A DNA stretch of 10,949 nucleotides from the NCBI GenBank assembly GCA_947306845.1, contig CAMZHP010000086.1, positions 1 to 10,949 of the forward strand. Direction: 5' to 3'. The notes below the pieces were generated by a model. That model was not told where the DNA came from. It did no database searches and saw nothing but the letters and a program-made list of their open reading frames with translations. Both the position numbers and the translations under genes were made by a program. Below are positions 1-6,893 of the stretch, one piece after another (within the stretch, counting starts at the first letter, position 1; every line of letters starts with the position of its first letter). The DNA comes from an uncultured Prevotellaceae bacterium. Its GTDB lineage: Bacteria > Bacteroidota > Bacteroidia > Bacteroidales > Bacteroidaceae.

Positions 1-21
1 TCAAAGGGTGGGAAACTTCAA

Positions 22-1632
22 TTATTTATCAAATTTACTCGGCAAACCGATGCGATGGGCGATAGTAAGTTGGGTGCCGGTGTTGTTGCCAGTCCAGTGG
101 CCGTGGTCAATGCCGATGGCAGCCTTGACACTCCATCCGGCGAGCGGGGATCGCTGTGGGAAGGCATAGCCCGCCTCGATGAGAAAATAGCGGCTGTACT
201 CAGGGCGTGTCGTGGGTTGGTCGTATGTGCCCAGTCCCTGCTGCCAAGTGGCCATCAGGCGGTAAGAGAGCCCCGCAGCAGGCTGACCGGCTATACCGAG
301 ATGCCATGCCACAAAACGGTTGTTGAGCGTGCGGATGGTTTGGTCGCTGTTGTAGAGCGGAGAGCGATAGAGCGGGTTGCCGTTCACCATTCCCCAGTGC
401 TGCCATCCCGTGTGGATATAATGGTTGTAGTAATTGTCCATTCCCCCGATGTGATCAGAGAGCGACGGTGTGCGGTCATGATAGACCGGTCCGCTCTGAT
501 GTTTCGAGTAGATGTATTCCGCCACCACATCAGACACCCATTTCTGGCTCTTGAGATGCAGTTCGGCTCCCAGCATCATATCGCGCAGGTCGTAAACAAA
601 CCACCTGTTGTCCACCCATTCATTCCATTCCTCCCCCTTTCCGTAGCCATCGTATTCGAGGAAGAGCATCTGCGAGCTGTCCTCAAAGAAATGGTCGCCG
701 TAGAGAGACAGTCTCCAGACCGGACGGTTGATGTTGACACGCAGCAAATAACTGCCCAGGTGGTTGCCTTCCTTATTCTTGTAATCCCCCTCGCCGCTGT
801 CGCCCCCAGCAGGCACGAAGGCATGGAGGAATCCCCGAGGGCTGGCGTCGTTATCCAGAATGGTGTGTTGGCCGTAGTCGAACTGATGGGACTTGCCACC
901 AAACTGACAGGCCATCTCCAGGCCCAGTTCTGCGGTGACGGTGTGTTCGGGCTTGCCGATGCGCAGGTATCCTGCCTTGGTATGTACGAGAGTATGCTCC
1001 GTGAATTTGGATTGCTCATCAGTGAAATCACGCTGCCATCTGTCATCGGTCTGCATGCCGTAGGCTATGTGTCCTTTGATGCCCACCCACCCCTTGGTGA
1101 AAGGAATGTCCCAATATTCTGGCAGTGCTATGCGCACAGATGGATAGGGCCGTGCATTGGTGCCCAGTGTCTGTGGCCCTGAGCTGAGTTGCTGGTTGCG
1201 CAATTCAACGGGCTGTTCCTTGCTGCCAACGGTAAGCAGGCCACGATGCCACCGCAGCTCCCCATAAGCCTGCTGGATAATGAGACGGCTGGTGAAATGT
1301 GTGGCAATGGCCACGTCGGCTCCCAAGCCAAATGCCACCTTGCGCAATGAGTCATAGTCCATCGGTTTGAACACTCCTGCCCTGACATAGCCGTTGGTGG
1401 TTTCGAGAGAACTGAGTCCATATTTGTTGGCATTGAGCCACAGCGGAGCATTGTCGCCTGATGAGGCAGTGATCTGCGCCTCAGTCCGCACCTCCAAGAG
1501 AGTCCCCGTCCGCTCCTCATCCTGTGCCATGACGGATTGTGACATCATGGAAACAAGGAGCAAAGCCAAGACATTCCTGATGAGGAAGGCTGGTACATCC
1601 CTGATGGGAAAGAGAGGACAAGGCACTTTCAT
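22..1632 (-). CDS. Wzi-type capsule assembly outer-membrane protein
   Basis: 536 residues, recognised as the Bacteroidota form of the Wzi family, outer-membrane beta-barrels that help attach or assemble capsular polysaccharide at the cell surface. Residues 1-36 form a signal peptide with an unusually long n-region, a hydrophobic core around residues 20-31 and a likely cleavage after VMA at residue 36, before Q37. The mature protein has the alternating aromatic/polar strands of a barrel and a family-typical N-terminal stretch with APLWLNANKYGLSS near residues 62-75. Length fits the family. The ATG at 1632 is the only start that keeps the signal peptide. It lies 22 bases after the stop of the PAP2-like gene on the same strand, so it is probably the last gene of the lipid operon, although the operon could continue past base 1. 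Family assignment is by sequence memory; a role in capsule is inferred from the family, and no capsule biosynthesis genes are in view. Confidence 0.85.
   Translation of the reverse strand: MKVPCPLFPIRDVPAFLIRNVLALLLVSMMSQSVMAQDEERTGTLLEVRTEAQITASSGDNAPLWLNANKYGLSSLETTNGYVRAGVFKPMDYDSLRKVAFGLGADVAIATHFTSRLIIQQAYGELRWHRGLLTVGSKEQPVELRNQQLSSGPQTLGTNARPYPSVRIALPEYWDIPFTKGWVGIKGHIAYGMQTDDRWQRDFTDEQSKFTEHTLVHTKAGYLRIGKPEHTVTAELGLEMACQFGGKSHQFDYGQHTILDNDASPRGFLHAFVPAGGDSGEGDYKNKEGNHLGSYLLRVNINRPVWRLSLYGDHFFEDSSQMLFLEYDGYGKGEEWNEWVDNRWFVYDLRDMMLGAELHLKSQKWVSDVVAEYIYSKHQSGPVYHDRTPSLSDHIGGMDNYYNHYIHTGWQHWGMVNGNPLYRSPLYNSDQTIRTLNNRFVAWHLGIAGQPAAGLSYRLMATWQQGLGTYDQPTTRPEYSRYFLIEAGYAFPQRSPLAGWSVKAAIGIDHGHWTGNNTGTQLTIAHRIGLPSKFDK
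1571..1618 (-). repeat. 24-base imperfect in-frame tandem repeat in Wzi signal peptide
   Basis: Two adjacent 24-base units, 1571-1594 and 1595-1618, agree at 17 of 24 positions by hand count (15 of the first 18). They encode FPIRDVPA and FLIRNVLA in the n-region of the Wzi signal peptide. The unit is a multiple of three, so copy-number change would keep the frame. Confidence 0.5.
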
Positions 1633-1654
1633 TCGGAGTCAGATGGATTCTGTA

Positions 1655-2596
1655 TCAGATCAGTTGGGTGAAGCCCTCCACGAAACGACGGAAAGGCGGA
1701 ATGCGCATGAGCACTTGCTCAAAGAGCAAGACGCCCACAATGGCCGTAGCAATACCCAGCAGCACATCGATGACATAGTGATGGCAGGAATAGACAGCTG
1801 TCCACCAGATGCCCATGGTGATGATGGCGAAAACAGCGATGACGGTGGGATGTCGCTTGCTGAGGATGGCATAGATGGTGGCAATGAGCATGTAAGCAGC
1901 ATGGAGCGAGGGCACGGCAGCGAAGATATTGGCATTGCCCACATAGATGCTGTGGAACACCGGTATGCCGACTAGTTCGTCAAACCTTGCCAGTCCGGCC
2001 ACATTGCCGGGTGTGGAGAAATCGGGCTCAAAGCCAAAATTCATGGCATACCATGGCGGTGCTGCCGGATGGATATAGTAGCCGCAGAACCCCAGCCAGT
2101 TGACGAAAAGGAAAACGAGGGAAAAGTGGGCATACCAGCGCCGTTCTCCGTGGAACAAGAGCCAGAGTCCGAAAGCGATGGGCAGCGGCACCCAGCATAG
2201 GTAAAAGATACCCGAGAAGGCGTCGGCTACCGGGTGATGGTGGGTAGAGAAATACTCATTGGGCGTGATGACAGACCCGTCGGCAGGGATGCCGAAAAGG
2301 TGCTTCTCCGCCTCATAAATGGGCTGTATGTCAATGGGGTTGACCTTGAAGTTGGGGTACAGTCGCATCCAATCATAGGTGATGCCGAAAGCGATGAAGG
2401 GCAACATGGCGATGGCCACCCGGCGTGTGAGAGGATGGGCGAAATAGAGAGCTACAAAGAGAACGACGATGAGCAGATGCATCGCTGTGACTCCCATCAT
2501 GACTTGCGTGAAAGCCAGGAATGCCACGCATGCCGTGAGAACGGCTGCTACATGCCGCAGTGACAGCTTGGTATGGGCATCACTTCTGTTCAGCAT
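1655..2596 (-). CDS. PAP2/AUR1-like membrane phosphotransferase, probable phosphoinositol dihydroceramide synthase
   Basis: 313 residues with about six hydrophobic segments. The C-terminal half has the PAP2 catalytic signature in the form used by fungal inositol phosphorylceramide synthase (AUR1): PSLH at 229-232 (H232) and HHYVIDV at 272-278 (H273, D277), giving the His-His-Asp triad. YYIHPAAPPWY (173-183) is a further family-like block. By family and by position next to the PIP synthase it should move phosphoinositol from phosphatidylinositol to dihydroceramide in the inner membrane, like BT_1522 of B. thetaiotaomicron. The frame stays open upstream to 2812, but that part encodes implausible Trp/Ser/Cys-rich sequence overlapping the preceding gene. 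I therefore take the ATG at 2596, which overlaps the preceding gene by 17 bases and suggests translational coupling. No Shine-Dalgarno is visible. A general PAP2 lipid phosphatase is the alternative function. Confidence 0.85.
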   Translation of the reverse strand: MLNRSDAHTKLSLRHVAAVLTACVAFLAFTQVMMGVTAMHLLIVVLFVALYFAHPLTRRVAIAMLPFIAFGITYDWMRLYPNFKVNPIDIQPIYEAEKHLFGIPADGSVITPNEYFSTHHHPVADAFSGIFYLCWVPLPIAFGLWLLFHGERRWYAHFSLVFLFVNWLGFCGYYIHPAAPPWYAMNFGFEPDFSTPGNVAGLARFDELVGIPVFHSIYVGNANIFAAVPSLHAAYMLIATIYAILSKRHPTVIAVFAIITMGIWWTAVYSCHHYVIDVLLGIATAIVGVLLFEQVLMRIPPFRRFVEGFTQLI

Positions 2597-2609
2597 CACG
2601 TCTGTTGAG
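2578..2609 (-). repeat. 16-base imperfect tandem repeat at a gene junction
   Basis: Two abutting 16-base units, 2578-2593 (catcacttctgttcag on the plus strand) and 2594-2609 (catcacgtctgttgag), match at 14 of 16 positions. On the minus strand the upstream copy encodes LNRRD near the end of the CDP-alcohol phosphatidyltransferase and ends with the ATG of the PAP2-like gene. The downstream copy encodes LNRSD in the PAP2 frame and contains the TGA stop of the phosphatidyltransferase. Because 16 is not a multiple of three, the two copies are read in different frames by the two genes. Confidence 0.8.
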
Positions 2610-3242
2610 TTGTTTGCGACAATGCTCGATGCGCCAGAATGCGGTGAGGTTGGCGAGGACAGCGATGAGCACCATGCCGCCCGACAACCACCACAGGTTG
2701 CCTGTGCCCCCCGTGATGATGGCCACCACGGCAGTGACCACGACCCGCTCGGGCCGCTGCATGAGACCCACCTTGCACTCAATGCCCAGCCCTTCGGCCC
2801 TTGCCCGGACATAGCTCACCATCACCGACCCTACCATAGCCAGGAAGGTGACAACGCCCATCCAGAACCATCCAGCCTTGATGAGCACGATGCAAATGCC
2901 GAAGAGTGTGACAAGCTCGCTGTAACGGTCGAGCGCGGAGTCCCACAGTGCACCGAAGGAGGAGGACATGTTGCCCATCCTCGCGAGCCTGCCATCCATC
3001 ATGTCGAAGAGTCCGGCAAAGAGGATGACCGCCCCACCCCATCCGATCAGTGTAAAGGCCTGATGCGCCTGGCCACTCTCCATGCATTGTGCCGCATAGA
3101 GGAAGAGCGCCGTGGCAGCGATATTGCCCAGCAGTCCGATGGTCGTGATGATGTTGGGCGTGATGCCTATCCGTATCATCCCCTTGATGAGCGGGTTGAT
3201 GACAACGTAGATGAATTGCTGTATAGGTGTGCGATAGTCCAT
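2580..3242 (-). CDS. CDP-alcohol phosphatidyltransferase, probable phosphatidylinositol phosphate synthase
   Basis: 220 residues. It carries the complete CDP-alcohol phosphatidyltransferase signature, D-x2-D-G-x2-A-R-x8-G-x3-D-x3-D, with D80, D83, G84, A87, R88, G97, D101 and D105 numbered from the ATG at 3242. The aspartates bind the metal ions and the CDP-lipid. About six hydrophobic segments place it in the inner membrane. Downstream, RARAEGLG followed by a RPER block resembles the phosphoinositol-binding part of actinobacterial PIP synthases as I remember them. With the PgpA-type and AUR1-like neighbours this favours inositol-1-phosphate as acceptor (CDP-diacylglycerol to phosphatidylinositol phosphate, cf. 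BT_1523) over glycerol-3-phosphate. A TTG lies three codons upstream (3251), but the ATG is the more likely start. The gene begins 29 bases after the GtrA-like gene and overlaps the next gene by 17 bases. The signature is certain; the acceptor is inferred from context. Confidence 0.88.
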   Translation of the reverse strand: MDYRTPIQQFIYVVINPLIKGMIRIGITPNIITTIGLLGNIAATALFLYAAQCMESGQAHQAFTLIGWGGAVILFAGLFDMMDGRLARMGNMSSSFGALWDSALDRYSELVTLFGICIVLIKAGWFWMGVVTFLAMVGSVMVSYVRARAEGLGIECKVGLMQRPERVVVTAVVAIITGGTGNLWWLSGGMVLIAVLANLTAFWRIEHCRKQLNRRDAEQK

Positions 3243-3271
3243 TTTTGTCAATGCAGGATACTATTTGTTGT

Positions 3272-3682
3272 CTATTTAGTAATATGTTTGTTGCGGTAAA
3301 CAAAGAACCGCTGCATCTGGTAATTCCACAGAAGAGCCACCGCCACGCTCACTATGGCCTTGGCGATGATGAAATAGTGCCCCGACAGTTCGGTGAGGAT
3401 GTATGTGCCTAGGGTGTTGAGCACAATACTGCCTATCCAAACCAGCAAATACTTGACGGCCACATAGCGCTTTTTCTGTCCGTCGGAACCAAACACATAG
3501 CGGTAGTTGAGCATGCAATTGACGATGCCACCCGACACAGCTCCTATAAAAGAGGCCGCCACATACCACATGCCAAAGACCTCGTAGAGCAGGATGGACA
3601 CCCCGAAATCGGTCAGCGTGGCCAGCTGAGCTGTAATCTGTGCCTTGGAGAACACCCATAGTTCATGTTTCACCTTTCCCAT
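3272..3682 (-). CDS. GtrA-like four-helix membrane protein
   Basis: 136 residues with four predicted membrane segments (roughly 16-35, 38-58, 76-97 and 103-121). It has features of the GtrA family: a TDF motif at the end of the first helix (D25), LNYRYVF at 58-64 after the second, and WNYQMQRFFVYR at 119-130 at the end of the fourth. GtrA-like proteins are small inner-membrane proteins linked to the transfer of lipid-carried sugars across the membrane. In this cluster it takes the position of BT_1524, and a role in moving or presenting inositol lipid intermediates is possible but unproven. The ATG at 3682 starts 6 bases after the stop of the PgpA-type gene, so the two are almost certainly co-transcribed. 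Family call is firm, function is not. Confidence 0.85.
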   Translation of the reverse strand: MGKVKHELWVFSKAQITAQLATLTDFGVSILLYEVFGMWYVAASFIGAVSGGIVNCMLNYRYVFGSDGQKKRYVAVKYLLVWIGSIVLNTLGTYILTELSGHYFIIAKAIVSVAVALLWNYQMQRFFVYRNKHITK

Positions 3683-3688
3683 AGTCGG

Positions 3689-4165
3689 TCAGCTGAGATA
3701 ATGAGTTACTCCGAGTACTACGCCGAGCACAACGGCGGAGCAGATGCCCGCTGCGATGTCATCGCCCATCACCCAAAACGCTCCAGGCTTCTCGTCGAGC
3801 CTGCGGATGCCCAAAGGCTTGACGATGTCGAAGAAGCGGAAGAGGACGAGGGCCGCCAGCGCCGTCTTCCAATCAGATGCCAGCAGAAGAGGAATCCATA
3901 CCCCCACCATCTCATCTACCACAACACGGGAGGGATCCTCGCCCCAATACGGCTCCAGCTTAGCAGTGGCCCATGTACCAAGAATGGTGAACACCACGAT
4001 GAGCGCCGCAGTGACCATGATGAGCGCTGTCGGTCCCATCACCGCACCCATGGCAAGCCATAAGGCCGTGGCAACCACAGCACCAGCCGTTCCTGGCCCC
4101 CATGGCCAAAAACCAGCCCCAAAACCAGTCCCGATGATAACGGGAAGAAGCGGCGGACGTCTCAT
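3689..4165 (-). CDS. PgpA-family lipid phosphate phosphatase, probable phosphatidylinositol phosphate phosphatase
   Basis: 158 residues from the ATG at 4165. PgpA motifs appear in order: GTGFGAG (12-18) with PGTAG (24-28), DPSRVVVDEMVG (77-88, acidic pair D84/E85), FRFFDIVKP (109-117), and VMGDDIAAG (132-140, D135/D136). These acidic clusters form the metal site of phosphatidylglycerophosphatase A. Several hydrophobic helices place it in the inner membrane. In the inositol-lipid locus of B. thetaiotaomicron the equivalent enzyme (BT_1525) removes the phosphate from phosphatidylinositol phosphate to give phosphatidylinositol, and the identical neighbourhood suggests the same here. Phosphatidylglycerophosphate remains an alternative or second substrate. 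A TTG start four codons upstream at 4177 is less likely because it would lie inside the predicted -7 promoter box. This is the first gene of the leftward operon. Confidence 0.87.
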   Translation of the reverse strand: MRRPPLLPVIIGTGFGAGFWPWGPGTAGAVVATALWLAMGAVMGPTALIMVTAALIVVFTILGTWATAKLEPYWGEDPSRVVVDEMVGVWIPLLLASDWKTALAALVLFRFFDIVKPLGIRRLDEKPGAFWVMGDDIAAGICSAVVLGVVLGVTHYLS

Positions 4166-4174
4166 ATTGAATTG

Positions 4175-4182
4175 CAAAAGTA
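4175..4182 (-). promoter_or_regulatory. Bacteroidota-type -7 promoter box for the inositol-lipid operon
   Basis: On the minus strand the bases read TACTTTTG, matching TAnnTTTG, the -7 consensus of the Bacteroidota primary sigma factor. No clear TTG -33 element lies at the usual distance upstream; the DNA there is AT-rich. The box ends 9 bases before the ATG at 4165, so the mRNA leader would be only a few bases or absent. It is the only matching box I found in this intergenic region for the leftward genes. Confidence 0.5.
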
Positions 4183-4255
4183 ACCATTTTATTTATAAAA
4201 GAGCCTTAATGGAATAAAAAATTGCAAAAACTCAAAAATGATTTTGCGTTTTCTG

Positions 4256-4284
4256 TTGATTTTCACAAGTTTTATGTACCTTTG
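4256..4284 (+). promoter_or_regulatory. Bacteroidota-type promoter for the DUF5686 pair
   Basis: TACCTTTG at 4277-4284 is a perfect TAnnTTTG -7 box, with TTG at 4256-4258 as the -33 element and 18 bases between them, close to the spacing known for Bacteroides promoters. Transcription should begin near 4290, giving a leader of about 15 bases before the ATG at 4305. Both DUF5686 genes are probably transcribed from here. Confidence 0.75.
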
Positions 4285-4304
4285 CACCCCCTAAGATATA
4301 AGGT

Positions 4305-6878
4305 ATGAAGATTGTAAATGAGATATCCTTGAAACGCATAATGATGGTAGGTCTGGTGCTGATAGTACACCTGTCGATGCTCAAAGCCCAGATCACCGGA
4401 GAGATCATTGATGCCGAAGACGGAGGTCCCATACCCTATGCCAGTGCCATCTACCGTGGAAACAAGACCGCTGTTTCCAGCGACGGAGAGGGGCGGTTCA
4501 GCATCGAGCGCCACAACGGATGGCGCCTGACCATCAGTTCGGTGGGCTATGTGCCGCAAGTTGTCAACATCACCTCCTCCACACCCGACCACCTTGTGAT
4601 CAGGCTGAAGTCAGATACGAAGAAACTGGACGAGGTGACCATCCGCAAGAAGCGTTCGTCGAAATACAGCCGCAAGGACAACCCCGCTGTGGAACTGATG
4701 CGCAAGGTCATTGCTGCCAAGAAGCACACCGACCTGAAGACGCACGACTACTATCAATACAACAACTATCAGAAAATCACCTTGGGTCTGAACGACCTCA
4801 CGCCTGAAAATCTGGAGTCGAAGGTGTTCAAGAAGCACCCTTGGCTGCTTGATCAGGTGGAGTTGTGCCAATACAACGAGCGGCTCATCCTCCCCGTATC
4901 TGTGGAAGAAACCGTCAAGCAGAAGCTATTCCGCAAGAACCCGCGCACCGAGAAGGAAATCATCAAGGGTGAGACCTCGACCGGCGTGAACGACATCTTC
5001 CAGACCGGTGACATTCTCAACACAGTGATGCGCGATGTGTTTACCGACATCGACATCTACGACGATCAGGTGAGACTCTTCCAGTATCCCTTCACCAGTC
5101 CGATCGGCAAGGATGCCATCATGTTCTACCGCTTCTACATCACCGACACGCTTTATGTGGGAAATGACCGCTGCATCATGCTCGACTTCACTCCCAACAA
5201 CCAGCAAGACTTCGGATTCAGGGGTCAGATCTACATCAAAGACGACTCTACCTATCAGGTGAGGCGCTGCGAGCTCACCATCCCCAAGACCAGCGATGTC
5301 AACTGGGTGGAGAACATGAAGTGCATCCAGGAATTCGACAAGTTGGAAAACGGAGAATGGGTGCTCACCATCGACGACATGTTCGTGGAACTCAAGGTGG
5401 CAAAGTTCCTGTCCAAATTCATCGTCATCCGCACCACACGCCGTACCGACTTCGCCTTCGACGAGATACCCAAGCCGCTGCTCAGAGGCAAGAAAGCAGT
5501 GATGAAAGACGCCTATGCGGAAATGCGCGACGACGCGTTCTGGAATGAATACAGGCAAGTGGAGCTTACTAAGAGCGAGAACTCCATCGATGCCTTCATC
5601 AAGCACATCGAGGATCTGAAGGGCTTCAAATATGTGGTCTTTGGCCTGAAGGCACTCATCGAGAACTTCGTGGAAACTGGCGACAAGGACCATCCCAGCA
5701 AGGTGGACATCGGACCTGTGAACACCATGATCTCGCAGAACTTCTATGACAAGTGGCGCCTGCGTGTGAGCGGCCAATCCACCGCCAACCTCCATCCCCA
5801 TCTGTTCCTGAAAGGCTATGTGGCAAGAGGTATGGTGTCGAAGCAGAACTACTATGACGCCGAGGTCATCTATACATTCAACAAACCCGGATACCTGCCC
5901 CGCGAGTTCCCGAAACAGGCCATCACCTTCCAGACAATGCGCGATGTGGCCCTGCCCTCCGACAAGTTCATCCAGACCGACAAAGACAACATGTTCACCT
6001 CGTTCAAGGTGAGCAAGATCGACAAGATGTTCCTCTACAACCGTCAGTCGCTGGCCTTTGACTACGAGCAGGAGTGGGGATTCAAGATGTTTGCCGAGGC
6101 CAAGACAGAAAAGGTGGTCCCCATAGGCAACATCGCATTTGAACGGCTCTCCGACCGTGATCTGCTCTCCTCCATACGCTACACGGAGGCAACGGTAGGC
6201 TTGCGCTACGCACCCGGTGAGACCTTCATCAATACCAAACAGCACCGATGGCCCGTCAATCTCGACGCTCCAGTGTTCCGCCTGCAGCATACAATGGGCT
6301 TCAAAGGTGTGCTCGGCGGGCAATACCGCTACAACTTCACCGAGGGTGAGTTTTACAAACGGCTGTGGATGCCGATGAACTGGGGCAAAATCGACACCCG
6401 CATCAAGGCTGGCGCACAATGGAACCGTGTGCCCTATCCGCTGCTCATCATGCCGGTGGCCAACCTCGGCTACATTTTGGAAGACCAGACATTCAACCTC
6501 ATCAACAACATGGAGTTTCTCAATGACCGCTACATGTCGGTGATGATTGACTGGGACCTCAACGGCAAGATCTTCAACCGCATACCTCTGTTCCGCAAAC
6601 TGAAATGGAGGGAGTGGATTGGCATCAGGTGCCTATGGGGACGGCTGACAGACAAAAACAACCCATATCTACCTGATAATCAAGGAAGTGAAGTTCTCAT
6701 GGATTTCCCCGAAGGCTGTTATGTAATGGGCTGGAAAAAACCTTATTGGGAAGCTTCTTTCGGCATACACAATATTTTCAAGCTTTTGCACGTTGAATAT
6801 GTAAGACGCTTCACTTATCTTGATTTGCCTACAGCCAACAAGCAAGGAGTAAGATTCACCATCCGCACCACATTTTGA
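4305..6878 (+). CDS. Outer-membrane protein with carboxypeptidase regulatory-like domain and DUF5686 (paralog 1)
   Basis: 857 residues. A signal peptide (1-28, cleavage LKA|Q) is followed by a CarboxypepD_reg-like beta-sandwich (about 30-105) with the usual GRFSI and SSVGY turns. A basic linker then leads to the NPAVELM block near 127-133 that opens DUF5686. The C-terminal part, from about residue 500, is rich in alternating aromatic strands, and the protein ends in GVRFTIRTTF. This terminal aromatic beta-signal suggests an outer-membrane barrel. The family is common in Bacteroidota and its function is unknown to me; the N-terminal domain is of the kind also found on SusC/TonB-dependent transporters. 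The ATG at 4305 sits just downstream of a strong promoter; a second in-frame Met at residue 13 would also leave a signal peptide. The last 60 or so codons are markedly AT-richer than the rest. It lies 15 bases before a paralog. Confidence 0.88.
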   Translation: MKIVNEISLKRIMMVGLVLIVHLSMLKAQITGEIIDAEDGGPIPYASAIYRGNKTAVSSDGEGRFSIERHNGWRLTISSVGYVPQVVNITSSTPDHLVIRLKSDTKKLDEVTIRKKRSSKYSRKDNPAVELMRKVIAAKKHTDLKTHDYYQYNNYQKITLGLNDLTPENLESKVFKKHPWLLDQVELCQYNERLILPVSVEETVKQKLFRKNPRTEKEIIKGETSTGVNDIFQTGDILNTVMRDVFTDIDIYDDQVRLFQYPFTSPIGKDAIMFYRFYITDTLYVGNDRCIMLDFTPNNQQDFGFRGQIYIKDDSTYQVRRCELTIPKTSDVNWVENMKCIQEFDKLENGEWVLTIDDMFVELKVAKFLSKFIVIRTTRRTDFAFDEIPKPLLRGKKAVMKDAYAEMRDDAFWNEYRQVELTKSENSIDAFIKHIEDLKGFKYVVFGLKALIENFVETGDKDHPSKVDIGPVNTMISQNFYDKWRLRVSGQSTANLHPHLFLKGYVARGMVSKQNYYDAEVIYTFNKPGYLPREFPKQAITFQTMRDVALPSDKFIQTDKDNMFTSFKVSKIDKMFLYNRQSLAFDYEQEWGFKMFAEAKTEKVVPIGNIAFERLSDRDLLSSIRYTEATVGLRYAPGETFINTKQHRWPVNLDAPVFRLQHTMGFKGVLGGQYRYNFTEGEFYKRLWMPMNWGKIDTRIKAGAQWNRVPYPLLIMPVANLGYILEDQTFNLINNMEFLNDRYMSVMIDWDLNGKIFNRIPLFRKLKWREWIGIRCLWGRLTDKNNPYLPDNQGSEVLMDFPEGCYVMGWKKPYWEASFGIHNIFKLLHVEYVRRFTYLDLPTANKQGVRFTIRTTF

Positions 6879-6893
6879 CAAAACCCCACATCC

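Larger units (their letters stand above)
4166..4304. promoter_or_regulatory. Divergent intergenic region between the lipid operon and the DUF5686 pair
   Basis: This 139-base AT-rich stretch separates the leftward lipid operon from the rightward DUF5686 genes and holds one promoter for each direction. In the middle, GCAAAA (4224-4229) and TTTTGC (4242-4247) form a 6-base inverted repeat with a 12-base spacer. It could be a weak operator, but is short enough to be chance in such AT-rich DNA. I see no small gene or RNA in it. Confidence 0.6.

Noticed and set aside
55..1182. Plus-strand open frame of 375 codons opposite the Wzi gene
   Set aside because: It is fully antisense to a well-supported family member, its translation resembles no protein I know, and long antisense frames are expected from codon bias at this GC content.
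2597..2812. N-terminal extension of the PAP2-like gene to a start at 2812
   Set aside because: These 72 codons are an out-of-frame reading of the phosphatidyltransferase gene (rich in Trp, Ser and Cys). The ATG at 2596 gives a protein of normal length.
2469..3299. Plus-strand open frame of 276 codons opposite the phosphatidyltransferase
   Set aside because: Antisense to a gene with a complete catalytic signature; the translation is His/Asp-rich and low in hydrophobic structure, with no family resemblance.
4224..4247. Inverted repeat GCAAAA-12-TTTTGC as an operator
   Set aside because: Six-base arms in A/T-rich DNA are weak evidence; noted within the intergenic entry only.
4926..6419. Minus-strand open frame of 497 codons opposite the first DUF5686 gene
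   Set aside because: It has no recognisable domain, is rich in His/Val/Glu/Leu as expected from reading the complement of a Gly/Asp/Lys-rich gene, and has no promoter or start context.
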